Shown: piece after piece, positions 9,126 to 17,878 of the stretch
How the letters are laid out: the number at the start of each line of letters is the position of its first letter
Numbering within the stretch: the first letter of the stretch is position 1
From: Streptomyces hygroscopicus subsp. hygroscopicus
Lineage (GTDB): Bacteria > Actinomycetota > Actinomycetes > Streptomycetales > Streptomycetaceae
Length of the DNA: 64,000 nucleotides
NCBI RefSeq assembly: GCF_001553455.1
Contig: NZ_BBOX01000022.1
Span: forward strand, 1-64,000
Direction: 5' to 3'
Program-made: the position numbers and the translations under genes
Notes under the pieces: model-generated
Database searches by the model: none
Told to the model about the DNA's origin: nothing
What the model saw: only the letters and a program-made list of their open reading frames with translations

Positions 9126-9416
9126 ATGACCGACAGTGCCAACACCCAGCAGGTTGACCGCCGGCTGGCCTTGGAGCTCATCACCACCGTGCTCGCGGAA
9201 CGGCCCCACCTGCCCGATCAGCTCAGCGAAACCACCACGCTCGACGAGATCGGCATGGATTCGCTGGACCTGATCGTGGTGTTCTCCCGCTTCGAGGAGC
9301 AGTGGGGAGTGCCCTACAGCGAGGAGGAGACCGACTGGACGGTCTTCGAGAACCTGGGTCACCTGGCCGACACCTTGGTCGCCCGCGCCCGCACCGCGGG
9401 ACGTGACCTGCGGTGA
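9126..9416 (+). CDS. hyg13: Acyl carrier protein 2
   Basis: A 96-residue ACP with the phosphopantetheine Ser in GMDSLDL, followed by an acidic helix (FSRFEEQWGV). It is the best ACP match in the window and carries GAGGAGAGGGACG upstream. It overlaps the BtrH-like acyltransferase by 4 bases, which suggests this ACP presents the finished acyl chain to that enzyme. Confidence 0.92.
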   Translation: MTDSANTQQVDRRLALELITTVLAERPHLPDQLSETTTLDEIGMDSLDLIVVFSRFEEQWGVPYSEEETDWTVFENLGHLADTLVARARTAGRDLR

Positions 9417-10456
9417 CCGAAGCGATGGTGCCACGGTTCGACCAGCTGGGGGCGCTGGGGTGGCGGGACCGCGCGCTGGACGGGCTGAACTGCGTACTGC
9501 GCTGCGTCGAGGCCGTCCTCCGCTTCCGGGGGCTCGACTCACTGGCCGTCGCCCGTGCGCTCAACGGCCCGCTGGATCCGGTGGGCCGGGATCTGGCGAA
9601 GGACTTCGACGGCTGCCGGGTGGACTACCGCACGGAGTTCGACGACGGCAGCCGCAATGTGCCCTTCGTGCTCGAGCGCCTGACCGCCGGTGAGCCGGTC
9701 ATGGTGCTGCCGGACCGCTTCCACCTGCCCGGCGACGTGTACGAAGGCCGCTACCACTTCCATGACCACGCGGTACTGGCGGTGCGCTGGTCCGCTGACG
9801 ACAGCGTGATGACCGTGCTGGACACCGATGCCGACCTGGACGACGGCTTCCGGCGCCACTGGACACTCACGCCCGAGCTGCGGGCGCTGTTCACCTGGGT
9901 GGGCACCGTCACGGTGACCGGCGCGCCGGACGACAGCGACGTGGAGCGGTACTTCGCCGAACGGCTGGCCCGGGACACCGCGCTGCTGTCGGTGGGGGCA
10001 CACGCGCTCGGTGAGCTCCTGGACCAGCTCACCGAGAGCGGTCTGGGGCTGGTGACGGCCCGTGCGCTGCATGTGCTGGTGCTCGGCGACATCCAGCCCC
10101 AGCTGTTCATCTACGGCAACGCGCTCGCCGTGCCCTCGCCCTCCGGCGAGGAGCCCGTTCTGCCCCCCGAGATCGCCGCGGTCCGGACCGCCGCGCTCGA
10201 CGCCCGGGTCCGCGCCAAGCGGCTGGGGATCGCCCTGATCGCGGCGCACGAGCAACCGGATCCGCTCGCGGTGTACCCGCGCGTCATGGAGCTGAGCCGT
10301 CCGCTGCGGACCTCGCTGAACCGGCTGCGGGAGGCCCTGGTCGCCGCGGGCGGCCAGGAGAGCCCACCGGACCCCGGGGCGTCCGCCCGGCTGCGCACGC
10401 GGTTCGCGCATATCGAGAACACGTGCTTCCCCCTGCGCCAGGAATCGATGACGTGA
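9413..10456 (+). CDS. hyg14: BtrH-like cysteine acyltransferase (acyl-ACP to aminocyclitol amide synthase)
   Basis: A 347-residue protein starting at GTG. The N-terminal part resembles the BtrH_N fold: GLNCVLRCVEAVLRFRG places a Cys (C27) at the head of a helix, FHDHAVLAVRW supplies a His (H119) and TVLDTDAD an Asp (D137), a papain-like triad. In butirosin biosynthesis BtrH transfers an acyl group from an ACP to an aminoglycoside amine. Overlap with the ACP gene and the amide bond between methylcinnamate and aminocyclitol in hygromycin A make the same chemistry likely here. The C-terminal 150 residues look helical and are not recognised. Confidence 0.68.
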   Translation: MTEAMVPRFDQLGALGWRDRALDGLNCVLRCVEAVLRFRGLDSLAVARALNGPLDPVGRDLAKDFDGCRVDYRTEFDDGSRNVPFVLERLTAGEPVMVLPDRFHLPGDVYEGRYHFHDHAVLAVRWSADDSVMTVLDTDADLDDGFRRHWTLTPELRALFTWVGTVTVTGAPDDSDVERYFAERLARDTALLSVGAHALGELLDQLTESGLGLVTARALHVLVLGDIQPQLFIYGNALAVPSPSGEEPVLPPEIAAVRTAALDARVRAKRLGIALIAAHEQPDPLAVYPRVMELSRPLRTSLNRLREALVAAGGQESPPDPGASARLRTRFAHIENTCFPLRQESMT

Positions 10457-11193
10457 GCGACCGGGCAGCCCTGGTGACCGGGGGTTCCGGCCCGCTGGGG
10501 CGGGCGATAGCCCAGCAGTTGTCCCGATCGGGCTACGCCGTGGGGGTGCACGCGCACCGGAACGAGGAAGCGGCGGCGGCCGTCGCCGAGGAGCTCCGGA
10601 CGGCGGGCGCGGCCGCGGTCGCGCTGTCGGCCGACCTGACCCGCCCGGACAGCGGCAGACGGGTCGTCGGGCGGGTCGTCGAGGAATTCGGCCGTCTGGA
10701 CGCCCTGGTGGTCAATGCCGGGGTGCACCGGGACCGGCTGCTGCTGGGCGTTCCGGAGGACGAGTGGGACGAGCAGATCGCGGTCAATCTCAGCGGGGCG
10801 TTCCGCTGTCTGCAGGCCGGGGTGCGGGCCATGACGCGGCACGCGGGCGGACGCGTCGTCCTGGTGTCCTCGGTGGCGGGCCTGCGGGGGCAGCCGGGCC
10901 AGGCCGCCTACGCGGCGGGCAAGTCCGGTCTGCACGGGCTGGCATGGACGGTGGCCAGGGAGTACGGGCGGTACGGGATCACCTGCAACTGCGTGGCCCC
11001 CGGCCTGGTCGCCGACACCCCCGCCTATCACCTCCTGCCCGCCAGGGCGCGGCACGAGGTGGTGAGCCGGACACCGCTCGGGCGGGCGGGCCGTGCCGAG
11101 GAGATCGCCTCGGTGGTGGCCTTCCTGTGCTCCTCTTCGGCGTCGTACGTCACCGGGCAGGTGATCGCGGTGGACGGCGGAATGACGGCCTGA
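10453..11193 (+). CDS. hyg15: 3-oxoacyl-ACP reductase (FabG-like SDR)
   Basis: A 246-residue short-chain dehydrogenase: TGGSGPLGRAIA cofactor loop, NAGV, the Ser of LVSSVAG, YAAGKSG (Tyr-x-x-x-Lys) and C-terminal YVTGQVIAVDGGMTA, all FabG-like. The GTG start overlaps the acyltransferase stop by 4 bases. It should reduce the beta-keto group of the 4-hydroxybenzoyl-methylmalonyl condensation product before dehydration by hyg24. Confidence 0.93.
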   Translation: MSDRAALVTGGSGPLGRAIAQQLSRSGYAVGVHAHRNEEAAAAVAEELRTAGAAAVALSADLTRPDSGRRVVGRVVEEFGRLDALVVNAGVHRDRLLLGVPEDEWDEQIAVNLSGAFRCLQAGVRAMTRHAGGRVVLVSSVAGLRGQPGQAAYAAGKSGLHGLAWTVAREYGRYGITCNCVAPGLVADTPAYHLLPARARHEVVSRTPLGRAGRAEEIASVVAFLCSSSASYVTGQVIAVDGGMTA

Positions 11194-11227
11194 ACGACCA
11201 GGGACGACCGAACGAGCAGGAGGACGC

Positions 11228-12523
11228 GTGAGTGAACGAGTGTTGTTCTTCCCCTGGGGCTGGGGAGGCGGCGCGGCCTACACCGGCCGGTGCCTGGTAC
11301 TGGCCCAGGCGCTGGCCGAGGCGGGCGACAGCGTGGCGTTCGCGGACTGCGGCATCAGCGCCATGGTGCGCGAGGCCGGTTTCCCGGTGCTGGACTCCGC
11401 CCCCGAGGCCCCCCGCCCGCCCGACCGGCACCCGATGCCGCCGTATCTGCCGTTCGCCGATGTGGAGCGGGTGTTCGCGGTCGCGGCCACGTACCACCGG
11501 ATCGAGCGCGTCCGGCAGCGGGTCGCGGCGGACACCCGTCTGATCGAGGCGTACCGGCCGACGGTGGTGGTCATCGACATGTGTCCGACCGCGGCCCTCG
11601 CCGCGCGGGCCGCGGGCATCCCGGTGGTCTCCCTCGCCGACGCGGACTTCATCACCCCGAGGCCGAACGGATGGATGCCGTGGTCGACGGTGGCGCCGCG
11701 GGACCTGCTGCCGCACCCGCCGAGCCTCCCGGTCTGGGACCGGATGTCGCGCGAGCTGGGGCTGGGGCCGGTGGCCCGGGCGGAGCACCTGCTGTGGGGC
11801 GAGGTCACCCTGGTGTCCAGCCTGCCCGACCTGGAACCGGTCGAGGGGCCGCCCCACCGGGGCGATCTGCACTACGTGGGACCGATGTACTGGAACCCGG
11901 TGGTGGCGGCCGGCACCCCCACGCCCCCGGAGACCGGCCGGCCGAAGGTGTACGTCACCATCGGCAGCGGAGGCACCGTGGGCCGCCAGGCCCTGCAGAA
12001 CGTGCTGGACGCCTGCGCGGGGCAGCCGTGGAGCGTGTACGTCTCCAGCGGCTTCGCCTTCGAGGGCGATCTGACGGTGCCGGACAATGTCGTCGTGGCG
12101 GGCTTCACCGGCCTGGACACCCCGCTGACGTGGGCCGATGTGGTGCTGAGCCACGGGGGTTCGGCCACCGTGCTGGCCACTCTCGAACACGGCAAGCCCT
12201 CGGTCGTCATGCCGTTCATGTCCGAACAGGAGATGAACGGACGGCAGTTGGTCGAGGCCACCGGATCCGGCGTCCTGCTGCGGACCAGTGCGACCACCGC
12301 TCACGGGCGGCTGTCCTTCAGCGACCGGTACTCCGGCCCGTCCGACCAGCCGTGCGTCCGCGTCGGCGATGTCCGGCAGGGCATCGCCGAGGTCCTCGGC
12401 GACGCCCGGTTCACCGAGCGGGCCGCGCGGTGGGGCGCCCGCCTGCGGGAGCGCCGCGGGTCGGCGGACCTGGTCGCCCTGGCCCATTCCGCCGTCGCGC
12501 GGGCCGCGGGGGTGAGCCGGTGA
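11228..12523 (+). CDS. hyg16: GT1-type glycosyltransferase (deoxysugar transfer)
   Basis: A 431-residue GT-B glycosyltransferase of the UGT/macrolide type: N-terminal FPWGWGGGAAYTGRCL, VYVTIGSGGTVGRQ at the start of the nucleotide-sugar domain and VVLSHGGSATVLATLEHGKPSVVMPF, the C-terminal donor-binding signature. It is the only small-molecule glycosyltransferase in the hygromycin region, so it should attach the fucofuranose-type sugar to the phenol of the cinnamoyl chain. The unusual GDP-furanose donor is an inference from neighbouring genes. It overlaps the next gene by 4 bases. Confidence 0.87.
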   Translation: MSERVLFFPWGWGGGAAYTGRCLVLAQALAEAGDSVAFADCGISAMVREAGFPVLDSAPEAPRPPDRHPMPPYLPFADVERVFAVAATYHRIERVRQRVAADTRLIEAYRPTVVVIDMCPTAALAARAAGIPVVSLADADFITPRPNGWMPWSTVAPRDLLPHPPSLPVWDRMSRELGLGPVARAEHLLWGEVTLVSSLPDLEPVEGPPHRGDLHYVGPMYWNPVVAAGTPTPPETGRPKVYVTIGSGGTVGRQALQNVLDACAGQPWSVYVSSGFAFEGDLTVPDNVVVAGFTGLDTPLTWADVVLSHGGSATVLATLEHGKPSVVMPFMSEQEMNGRQLVEATGSGVLLRTSATTAHGRLSFSDRYSGPSDQPCVRVGDVRQGIAEVLGDARFTERAARWGARLRERRGSADLVALAHSAVARAAGVSR

Positions 12524-13512
12524 GCGCGCACGCGGTCGTCGGCGTCGTGGGCTGCGGCCGGATCGGCGCGATGTACGCCGAACACCTCGAGGCGCTGGGT
12601 CACCGGCGGCTGGTCTTCGTGGACGCGGACCGCGACCGCGCCGAGAAACTGGCGTGGCAGACCACGTCGGGGAGCGTCGCCGGCTCGGTCGGGGAACTGG
12701 TGTCCGGTGGCTGTGACGCGGCGCTGGTGACGGCAGCCACCACGAGCCATCCGGAGCTGGTCGGGGCGCTGATCGAGGCCGGGGTGCCCACGCTGTGCGA
12801 AAAGCCGCTGGCCACCGACCTCCGGCAGACCGAGACGCTGGGCAGGCTGGCCGAGGCGCGCGGGGTTCCGCTGTGGGTGGGGTTCCAGAGGCACTTCGAC
12901 CCCGGTTTCGCCGACCTGCGGGCCCGCACCAGCTCCGGAGAGCTGGGCCGTCTGCAGTCGCTCCGGCTGGTGTCGCACGATGTGTCGCCGCCGCCGATCG
13001 CCCGGCTCCGCGAGAGCGGTTCGATCTTCACCGACCTCATGCTGCACGACTTCGACATGGTGCGATGGCTGACCGGGCGCGGGATCGTCCAGGTCGTCGC
13101 CGACGGCGCGGCACTGTCCTGCCCGGAGCTGACGGACATCGGCGACTTCGACACGGTCACGGCGATGATCCGGCTCGACGACGGCACACAGGCCGTGCTC
13201 GCCGCGGGGCGGTGGCAGCCCGTGCGCTACGACGTCCGTGCCGAAGTGCTGGGCGAGCGAGGCCATGTGGCGGCGGGGCCCGCCCGCGCGGCCGAACCGG
13301 GGTCGGGCGGCGCGGCGCTCCCGCGCTTCCGCGGGTACTGGGACCGGTTCGCCACCGCCTACCGGGAACAGGTGCGGGCGTTCCTGGCCTCGGCCGCCGG
13401 CGGGGCCGGTGACCCGGCCGCGGGCGGCTGGCGCGACTCGTACGAGGCGCTGCGCTGTGCGCTGGCCGCGGAGCGGTCGGCCCGGTCGGGAGCGGTCCCG
13501 GTGGAGCCATGA
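12520..13512 (+). CDS. hyg17: Gfo/Idh/MocA-family oxidoreductase (inositol dehydrogenase)
   Basis: A 330-residue NAD(P)-dependent dehydrogenase starting at [18 protein letters not shown]ossmann loop, CEKPLATD with the family's catalytic Lys, and [11 protein letters not shown] with the His of the active-site triad. Resembles myo-inositol 2-dehydrogenase. With the MIPS gene immediately downstream and the aminotransferase at 4322 it fits oxidation of an inositol to a ketone for amination; deletion of hyg17 abolishes hygromycin A in the described producer. Confidence 0.9.
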   Translation: MSAHAVVGVVGCGRIGAMYAEHLEALGHRRLVFVDADRDRAEKLAWQTTSGSVAGSVGELVSGGCDAALVTAATTSHPELVGALIEAGVPTLCEKPLATDLRQTETLGRLAEARGVPLWVGFQRHFDPGFADLRARTSSGELGRLQSLRLVSHDVSPPPIARLRESGSIFTDLMLHDFDMVRWLTGRGIVQVVADGAALSCPELTDIGDFDTVTAMIRLDDGTQAVLAAGRWQPVRYDVRAEVLGERGHVAAGPARAAEPGSGGAALPRFRGYWDRFATAYREQVRAFLASAAGGAGDPAAGGWRDSYEALRCALAAERSARSGAVPVEP

Positions 13513-13563
13513 CCGGTGGCGTCCTGGCCGGCGGCGCGAGGGGATGACCGGCCGTCAAGGCAA

Positions 13564-13582
13564 TCCGGGCCTGCGGCCCGGA
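13564..13582 (+). promoter_or_regulatory. Perfect GC-rich hairpin upstream of hyg18
   Basis: TCCGGGCC-TGC-GGCCCGGA is an 8-bp perfect stem with a 3-base loop, ending 21 bases before the hyg18 ATG and just before its GAAGGGAAG ribosome site. With no U-tract and a gene following at once, an attenuator, mRNA-stability element or operator is as likely as a terminator. Confidence 0.5.
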
Positions 13583-13603
13583 GATTTCGCGAAGGGAAGA
13601 ACC

Positions 13604-14695
13604 ATGGACAGGATTCGGGTGGCGATCGCGGGCGTCGGCAACTGCGCCGCGTCGGTCGTGCAGGGAGTGCACTACTACGCCGAGGCGGACCCCGCGACCC
13701 GGGTGCCCGGGCTGATGCACGTCGACTTCGGCGGCTACCACGTGCGCGACCTGGAGTTCGTCGCGGCGTTCGACGTGGACGCCAAGAAGGTCGGGCAGGA
13801 CCTCTCGTCCGCCATCTCCCGGTCGGAGAACAACACCATCAAGATCTGCGATGTCCCGCCCACCGGCGTCACGGTGCGGCGCGGGCCCACTCTGGACGGT
13901 CTGGGCCAGTACTACCGCGAGGCCATCACCGAGTCGGACCAGGAACCGGTCGACGTGGTGGAGGTGCTCCGGCAGTCGCGGGCCGACGTGCTGATCTCCT
14001 ATCTGCCCGTCGGCAGCGAGGAAGCGGACCGGTTCTACGCACAGTGCGCGATCGACGCGGGCGTGGCGTTCATCAACGCGCTGCCCGTGTTCATCGCCTC
14101 CGATCCGGTGTGGGCCGCGAAATTCACCGAGGCGGGCGTGCCCATCATCGGCGACGACATCAAGTCGCAGGTGGGCGCGACGATCACGCACCGGGTGCTG
14201 GCCCGGCTGTTCGAGGACCGCGGCGTCCACCTCGAGCGCACGATGCAGCTCAACGTCGGCGGGAACATGGACTTCCGCAACATGCTGGAACGCAAGCGGC
14301 TGGTGTCCAAGAAGACGTCGAAGACCCAGGCGGTGACCTCACAGGTCGACCGCGGCATCGAGAAGAACAACGTGCACATCGGGCCCTCCGACCACGTGCC
14401 ATGGCTCGACGACCGCAAATGGGCCTACGTGCGGCTGGAGGGCCGGGCGTTCGGCGACGTCCCGCTGTCGCTGGAGTACAAGCTCGAGGTGTGGGACTCG
14501 CCGAACTCGGCGGGCGTGGTCATCGACGCCGTACGGGCGGCCAAGATCGCGCTCGACCGCGGGATCGGTGGCCCGCTGACGGCACCGTCGTCGTATTTCA
14601 TGAAGTCGCCACCCGAGCAGTACCGTGACTCGGAGGCATACGAAGCCGTCGAGGCATTCATCGCCGGCACCCCCGGCCGGCAAGCGCGTCCGTGA
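13604..14695 (+). CDS. hyg18: myo-Inositol-1-phosphate synthase
   Basis: Converts glucose 6-phosphate to 1D-myo-inositol 3-phosphate (NAD-dependent). The 363-residue protein is of the short actinobacterial Ino1 type: [54 protein letters not shown] and [18 protein letters not shown] lies upstream of the ATG. It supplies the inositol for the aminocyclitol; in the described producer hyg18 is dispensable but raises yield, as expected if a housekeeping Ino1 exists elsewhere. Confidence 0.95.
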   Translation: MDRIRVAIAGVGNCAASVVQGVHYYAEADPATRVPGLMHVDFGGYHVRDLEFVAAFDVDAKKVGQDLSSAISRSENNTIKICDVPPTGVTVRRGPTLDGLGQYYREAITESDQEPVDVVEVLRQSRADVLISYLPVGSEEADRFYAQCAIDAGVAFINALPVFIASDPVWAAKFTEAGVPIIGDDIKSQVGATITHRVLARLFEDRGVHLERTMQLNVGGNMDFRNMLERKRLVSKKTSKTQAVTSQVDRGIEKNNVHIGPSDHVPWLDDRKWAYVRLEGRAFGDVPLSLEYKLEVWDSPNSAGVVIDAVRAAKIALDRGIGGPLTAPSSYFMKSPPEQYRDSEAYEAVEAFIAGTPGRQARP

Positions 14696-14754
14696 GCCGC
14701 CGGGCGTTTCCGAACCGAGATCCGACCCGTGCCGGGCGGAAGGGAGCACCAGTG

Positions 14755-16005
14755 ATGTCCGGTCCCGTGGCCACGGCTCCGGAGTCCGTCCGCGAACGGG
14801 ACTTCCGCCTGCTGTGGGTCGGCAGCGGCATCAGCCAGTTGTGCGGGATGGCGACGGTGGTCGCCTTCCCCCTGCTCGCGGCCCGGACCCTCGGGGCGAC
14901 GGTGGGCGAGGTCGGTCTGATCACCGCGGCGGGCTATCTGCCGTGGCTCGTCGTCACCCTGCCGGCCGGGGTGTACAGCACACGGCTGCGGCCGCGCACG
15001 GTGCTCCTGCTGACCGACCTCAGCCGCGCGGCGGTCGTGACCATGGTGCCGGTCCTGTCCGCGCTCGGACACCTGGCGCTGTGGCATCTGTACCTGTCCA
15101 ACATCCTGGTCAGCTGTGCCACGGTGTTCTACGAGATCGTGTACCTGTCCATGCCGCCGCGGATGCTGCCGAAGGACAAGCTCGTCTACGGCAACATCCG
15201 ATTACAGATTGCCCGCGCGGTGTCGCTGGCCTTCGGGCCGACGGTGGCGGGGTTCACGGTGCAACTGCTCGGCCCCGAGCACGCCCCCCTGGTCAACACG
15301 GCCGGATTCCTGGTGTCCGCGTCGTGCAATCTGCTCATGCGCTCCCGCATCGAGTCCACCAGATCCTCGGCTCGTGCCGGTGGCATGTGGACCGAGCTGG
15401 CGGAGGCCGTCCGGTTCGTTACCCGACAGCGTGTCATCCTGGCCTCGATGGCGGGCTCGGCCGTGGGAAACTGCTGTTTCGCCGCGTACGAGGCGCTCGT
15501 TGTCATCTTCCTGGCCGACGACGTCGGAATCGCCCCGGGCACCCTGGGCATGCTGCTGGGGTCGGTGGGCATCGGCGGGCTGATCGGCGCGTTCAGCGCG
15601 GGCCGCGTCAGCCGCCGCCTGGGCACCGCGCGCTCGGTCTGGATCCCGGCCACCGTCCTGGCCCCGGCGGGACTGCTGCTGCCCCTGACCCGGCCGGGCC
15701 CCGGACTGTCCCTGTTCCTGATGGGCGCCACCCTCTTCCACGCCGGATACGCCGTCTTCACCGTCGGGCAGGCCACGCTCGTACAACTGCTGACACCATC
15801 CGATCTGCTGCAGCGGACGCTCGCCTGCGTCCGGTTCGTCAGCCGGGGCATGCTCTTCTTCGGCGGGCTCGTCGGCGGCGGCCTGGGGAGCCTGTTCGGC
15901 CCGCGGCTCGGACTGGCCGTCGTGATGTTCCTCTGGCTCAGCGCCCCGCTCATCACCGCGTCCTCGCGGCTGCGGCACTGGCGCGACATTCCCTCTTTGG
16001 AGTGA
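14755..16005 (+). CDS. hyg19: MFS transporter (antibiotic efflux)
   Basis: A 416-residue integral membrane protein with about twelve hydrophobic segments, a FRLLWVGSGIS N-terminus and the SAGRVSRRLG loop between halves, typical of MFS drug exporters. GGAAGGGA at 14738-14745 favours the ATG at 14755; a GTG at 14692 overlapping the hyg18 stop is an alternative start adding 21 residues. Proposed to export hygromycin A by proton antiport, one of three self-protection genes. Confidence 0.9.
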   Translation: MSGPVATAPESVRERDFRLLWVGSGISQLCGMATVVAFPLLAARTLGATVGEVGLITAAGYLPWLVVTLPAGVYSTRLRPRTVLLLTDLSRAAVVTMVPVLSALGHLALWHLYLSNILVSCATVFYEIVYLSMPPRMLPKDKLVYGNIRLQIARAVSLAFGPTVAGFTVQLLGPEHAPLVNTAGFLVSASCNLLMRSRIESTRSSARAGGMWTELAEAVRFVTRQRVILASMAGSAVGNCCFAAYEALVVIFLADDVGIAPGTLGMLLGSVGIGGLIGAFSAGRVSRRLGTARSVWIPATVLAPAGLLLPLTRPGPGLSLFLMGATLFHAGYAVFTVGQATLVQLLTPSDLLQRTLACVRFVSRGMLFFGGLVGGGLGSLFGPRLGLAVVMFLWLSAPLITASSRLRHWRDIPSLE

Positions 16006-16009
16006 CCAC

Positions 16010-17125
16010 ATGTCTGAGACCATCGATATCGTCATGACGACCATCGGTTCCGGGTCGTTCCTGGACCACTTCGCCGACGCGCTTGCCGAGGAGGGCGCCC
16101 GGCTCGTCGTCATCCCCGACCGCAAGACGCCCAGCACGTTCTACGAGGCCTGCGAGCGGGCCCGCCGCCGGGGGGCCACGATCGTGGCCCCCGATGTGGA
16201 GGAGCAGGACCGGCTGCTGGCGAAGCTCGGGATCCCCGATCTCATCCCCTACGACTCCGACAACCGGCGCAACATCGGCTATCTGCTGTCGTACCTGAAC
16301 GACAGCGCCCTGGCGGTGTCCATGGACGACGACAACCTGCCGGTCGACAGGCCGTTCCTCGACGAACACCGGATCGTGCTCCAGGGCCCGGCGCGCCACC
16401 GCGTGGTCTCGGCCGGCAACGGCTGGTTCAACGCCTGCGACCTGCTGACCGTCAGCCCCTGCCGGGTCTTCCCACGGGGTTTCCCCTACGCTCCACGAAC
16501 GGCCGGCACCGAGGTCACCAGCACGGAGGAGACGGCCGACGTCCGCGTCAACGCCGGGCTGTGGCTCGACGACCCCGATGTGGACGCGATCACCCGGCTC
16601 GCCGTCCGGCCGAGGGTCACCGCCTACGGCGGCGAGGCCGCCGTGCTGGCCCCGGACACCTGGTGCTCGGTCAACTCCCAGAACACCGCGGTGCACCACG
16701 ACGCCCTGCCCGCCTACTACTTCCTGCGCATGGGCCAGTCCATCGGCGGCGCCCCGGTCGAGCGCTTCGGCGACATCTTCAGCGGGTACTTCGTGGCGGC
16801 GTGCGCCAAGCATCTGGGGCACGCGGTGCGGTTCGGCGGCCCCCTGGTCAATCACCAGCGCAACGACCACGACCTGCTCGACGACCTCGCCATCGAGCTG
16901 CCGGCCATCCGCTTCATGGACGAACTCCTTGACTGGCTGCGGGAGTTCCCGATCGAGGGCAGCGACTACCGCGAGTCCTACGAATCCCTCAGCTACGGCC
17001 TGCAGGACTTCGCCGAACAGGCCCGGGGCCGCGGCTGGACCCCCGACGCGCGGGCGTTCCTGCACCGCAGCGCCCACCTCATGCGCACCTGGCTGACCGC
17101 CATCCGCCGGGTGCACGGCGGCTGA
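16010..17125 (+). CDS. hyg20: Reversibly glycosylated polypeptide/GT75-like protein (candidate sugar pyranose-furanose mutase)
   Basis: A 371-residue protein resembling plant reversibly glycosylated polypeptides and UDP-arabinopyranose mutases (GT75): SMDDDNLP is the DDD-type metal motif near residue 107, followed by NGWFNACDLL, VFPRGFPY and GLWLDDPDVDAIT, which matches the GLWL-x-x-PDYDA segment of that family. Hygromycin A carries its 6-deoxy sugar as a furanose, so a nucleotide-sugar ring-contracting enzyme is needed; this is the best candidate. Acting on GDP-fucose rather than UDP-arabinose is inference. The start lies 4 bases after hyg19. Confidence 0.72.
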   Translation: MSETIDIVMTTIGSGSFLDHFADALAEEGARLVVIPDRKTPSTFYEACERARRRGATIVAPDVEEQDRLLAKLGIPDLIPYDSDNRRNIGYLLSYLNDSALAVSMDDDNLPVDRPFLDEHRIVLQGPARHRVVSAGNGWFNACDLLTVSPCRVFPRGFPYAPRTAGTEVTSTEETADVRVNAGLWLDDPDVDAITRLAVRPRVTAYGGEAAVLAPDTWCSVNSQNTAVHHDALPAYYFLRMGQSIGGAPVERFGDIFSGYFVAACAKHLGHAVRFGGPLVNHQRNDHDLLDDLAIELPAIRFMDELLDWLREFPIEGSDYRESYESLSYGLQDFAEQARGRGWTPDARAFLHRSAHLMRTWLTAIRRVHGG

Positions 17126-17133
17126 CGGGCGAC

Positions 17134-17184
17134 GGGTCCGTGCGCGGGGCCCGGCAGGAAATCCACCGGGCCCCGCGCGGACCC
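17134..17184. terminator. Bidirectional terminator between hyg20 and hyg21
   Basis: Left arm 17134-17154 and right arm 17166-17184 pair along 19 bases (GGGTCCG...CGGACCC outer part, GGGGCCCGG...CCGGGCCCC inner part) with only a 2-base TG bulge and an 11-base loop. It lies between convergent stops, 8 bases after hyg20 and 13 before the end of hyg21. There is no T-run, as usual in Streptomyces. Confidence 0.82.
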
Positions 17185-17197
17185 GCCGCCCGGCGGA

Positions 17198-17749
17198 TCA
17201 GCCGTTCGCCAGGATGGCCTCGACCGTCTCCTCCAGGGTCATCGTGGAGCTGTCGAACCACGTGCCCTCGCCCGCGAGTTCGGTGCGCAGCGCCTCGTCC
17301 AGGAAGGACCAGTCGTCCGCCAGCACCTTGTCCCGCTCGGCGACCCGCCGGGCGACGACCTCCGCCGACGGTGCGAGGACGATGAGGCGCAACGGCAGGT
17401 CCTTCAGGTGCTCGAGGTAGAACTCGAGGTGCGCGCGCCGGACGACGGTGTCGTCGATGACCGGGACGACACCGGCGGCGTGGAAGCTGCGTGCCAGCAC
17501 CGAAGCGTTGCGGGCGCGCAGCAGTAACTGACGGTCCGCCTCCAGGTCCTCCTCCGGCGAGGGCAGGTGGCCCCCCGACACGATCAGGTCCTGGAGGTGG
17601 TCGCCCTCGATGTGCGCGCCGAGGGGGAACCGGCGGGCCAGCTCCGCTGATACCGAGCTCTTCCCGGACCCGGGTATGCCGATGACGAGAAATGCGTCGG
17701 AGGCAGGTGTGGTGTCCACGACCTGGCCCTGGAACGAAGTTTCCGGCAT
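17198..17749 (-). CDS. hyg21: Small P-loop kinase (hygromycin A O-phosphotransferase, self-resistance)
   Basis: A 183-residue P-loop kinase with Walker A GIPGSGKSS, an acidic HIEGDHLQD segment and a lid VVARRVAERDK, similar in layout to gluconate/chloramphenicol-type kinases. AAAGGAGC upstream fixes the ATG at 17749 rather than an upstream start at 17797. In the hygromycin A producer the hyg21 product phosphorylates and inactivates the antibiotic, so this is the drug-modifying resistance gene. It faces away from hyg22 across a 129-bp divergent region containing a CAACGGTC direct repeat (17780 and 17796). Confidence 0.88.
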   Translation of the reverse strand: MPETSFQGQVVDTTPASDAFLVIGIPGSGKSSVSAELARRFPLGAHIEGDHLQDLIVSGGHLPSPEEDLEADRQLLLRARNASVLARSFHAAGVVPVIDDTVVRRAHLEFYLEHLKDLPLRLIVLAPSAEVVARRVAERDKVLADDWSFLDEALRTELAGEGTWFDSSTMTLEETVEAILANG

Positions 17750-17878
17750 TGTTTTCTGCTCCTTTACCCATTCTCGGTCAACGGTCTTGTCGAGCAACGG
17801 TCCGAAATGACCGGCACCGTGATGGTAGCAAGAACGAACACCCCATCAGATCCGTTGTGACGGAAAGCGGAAGCGCAT

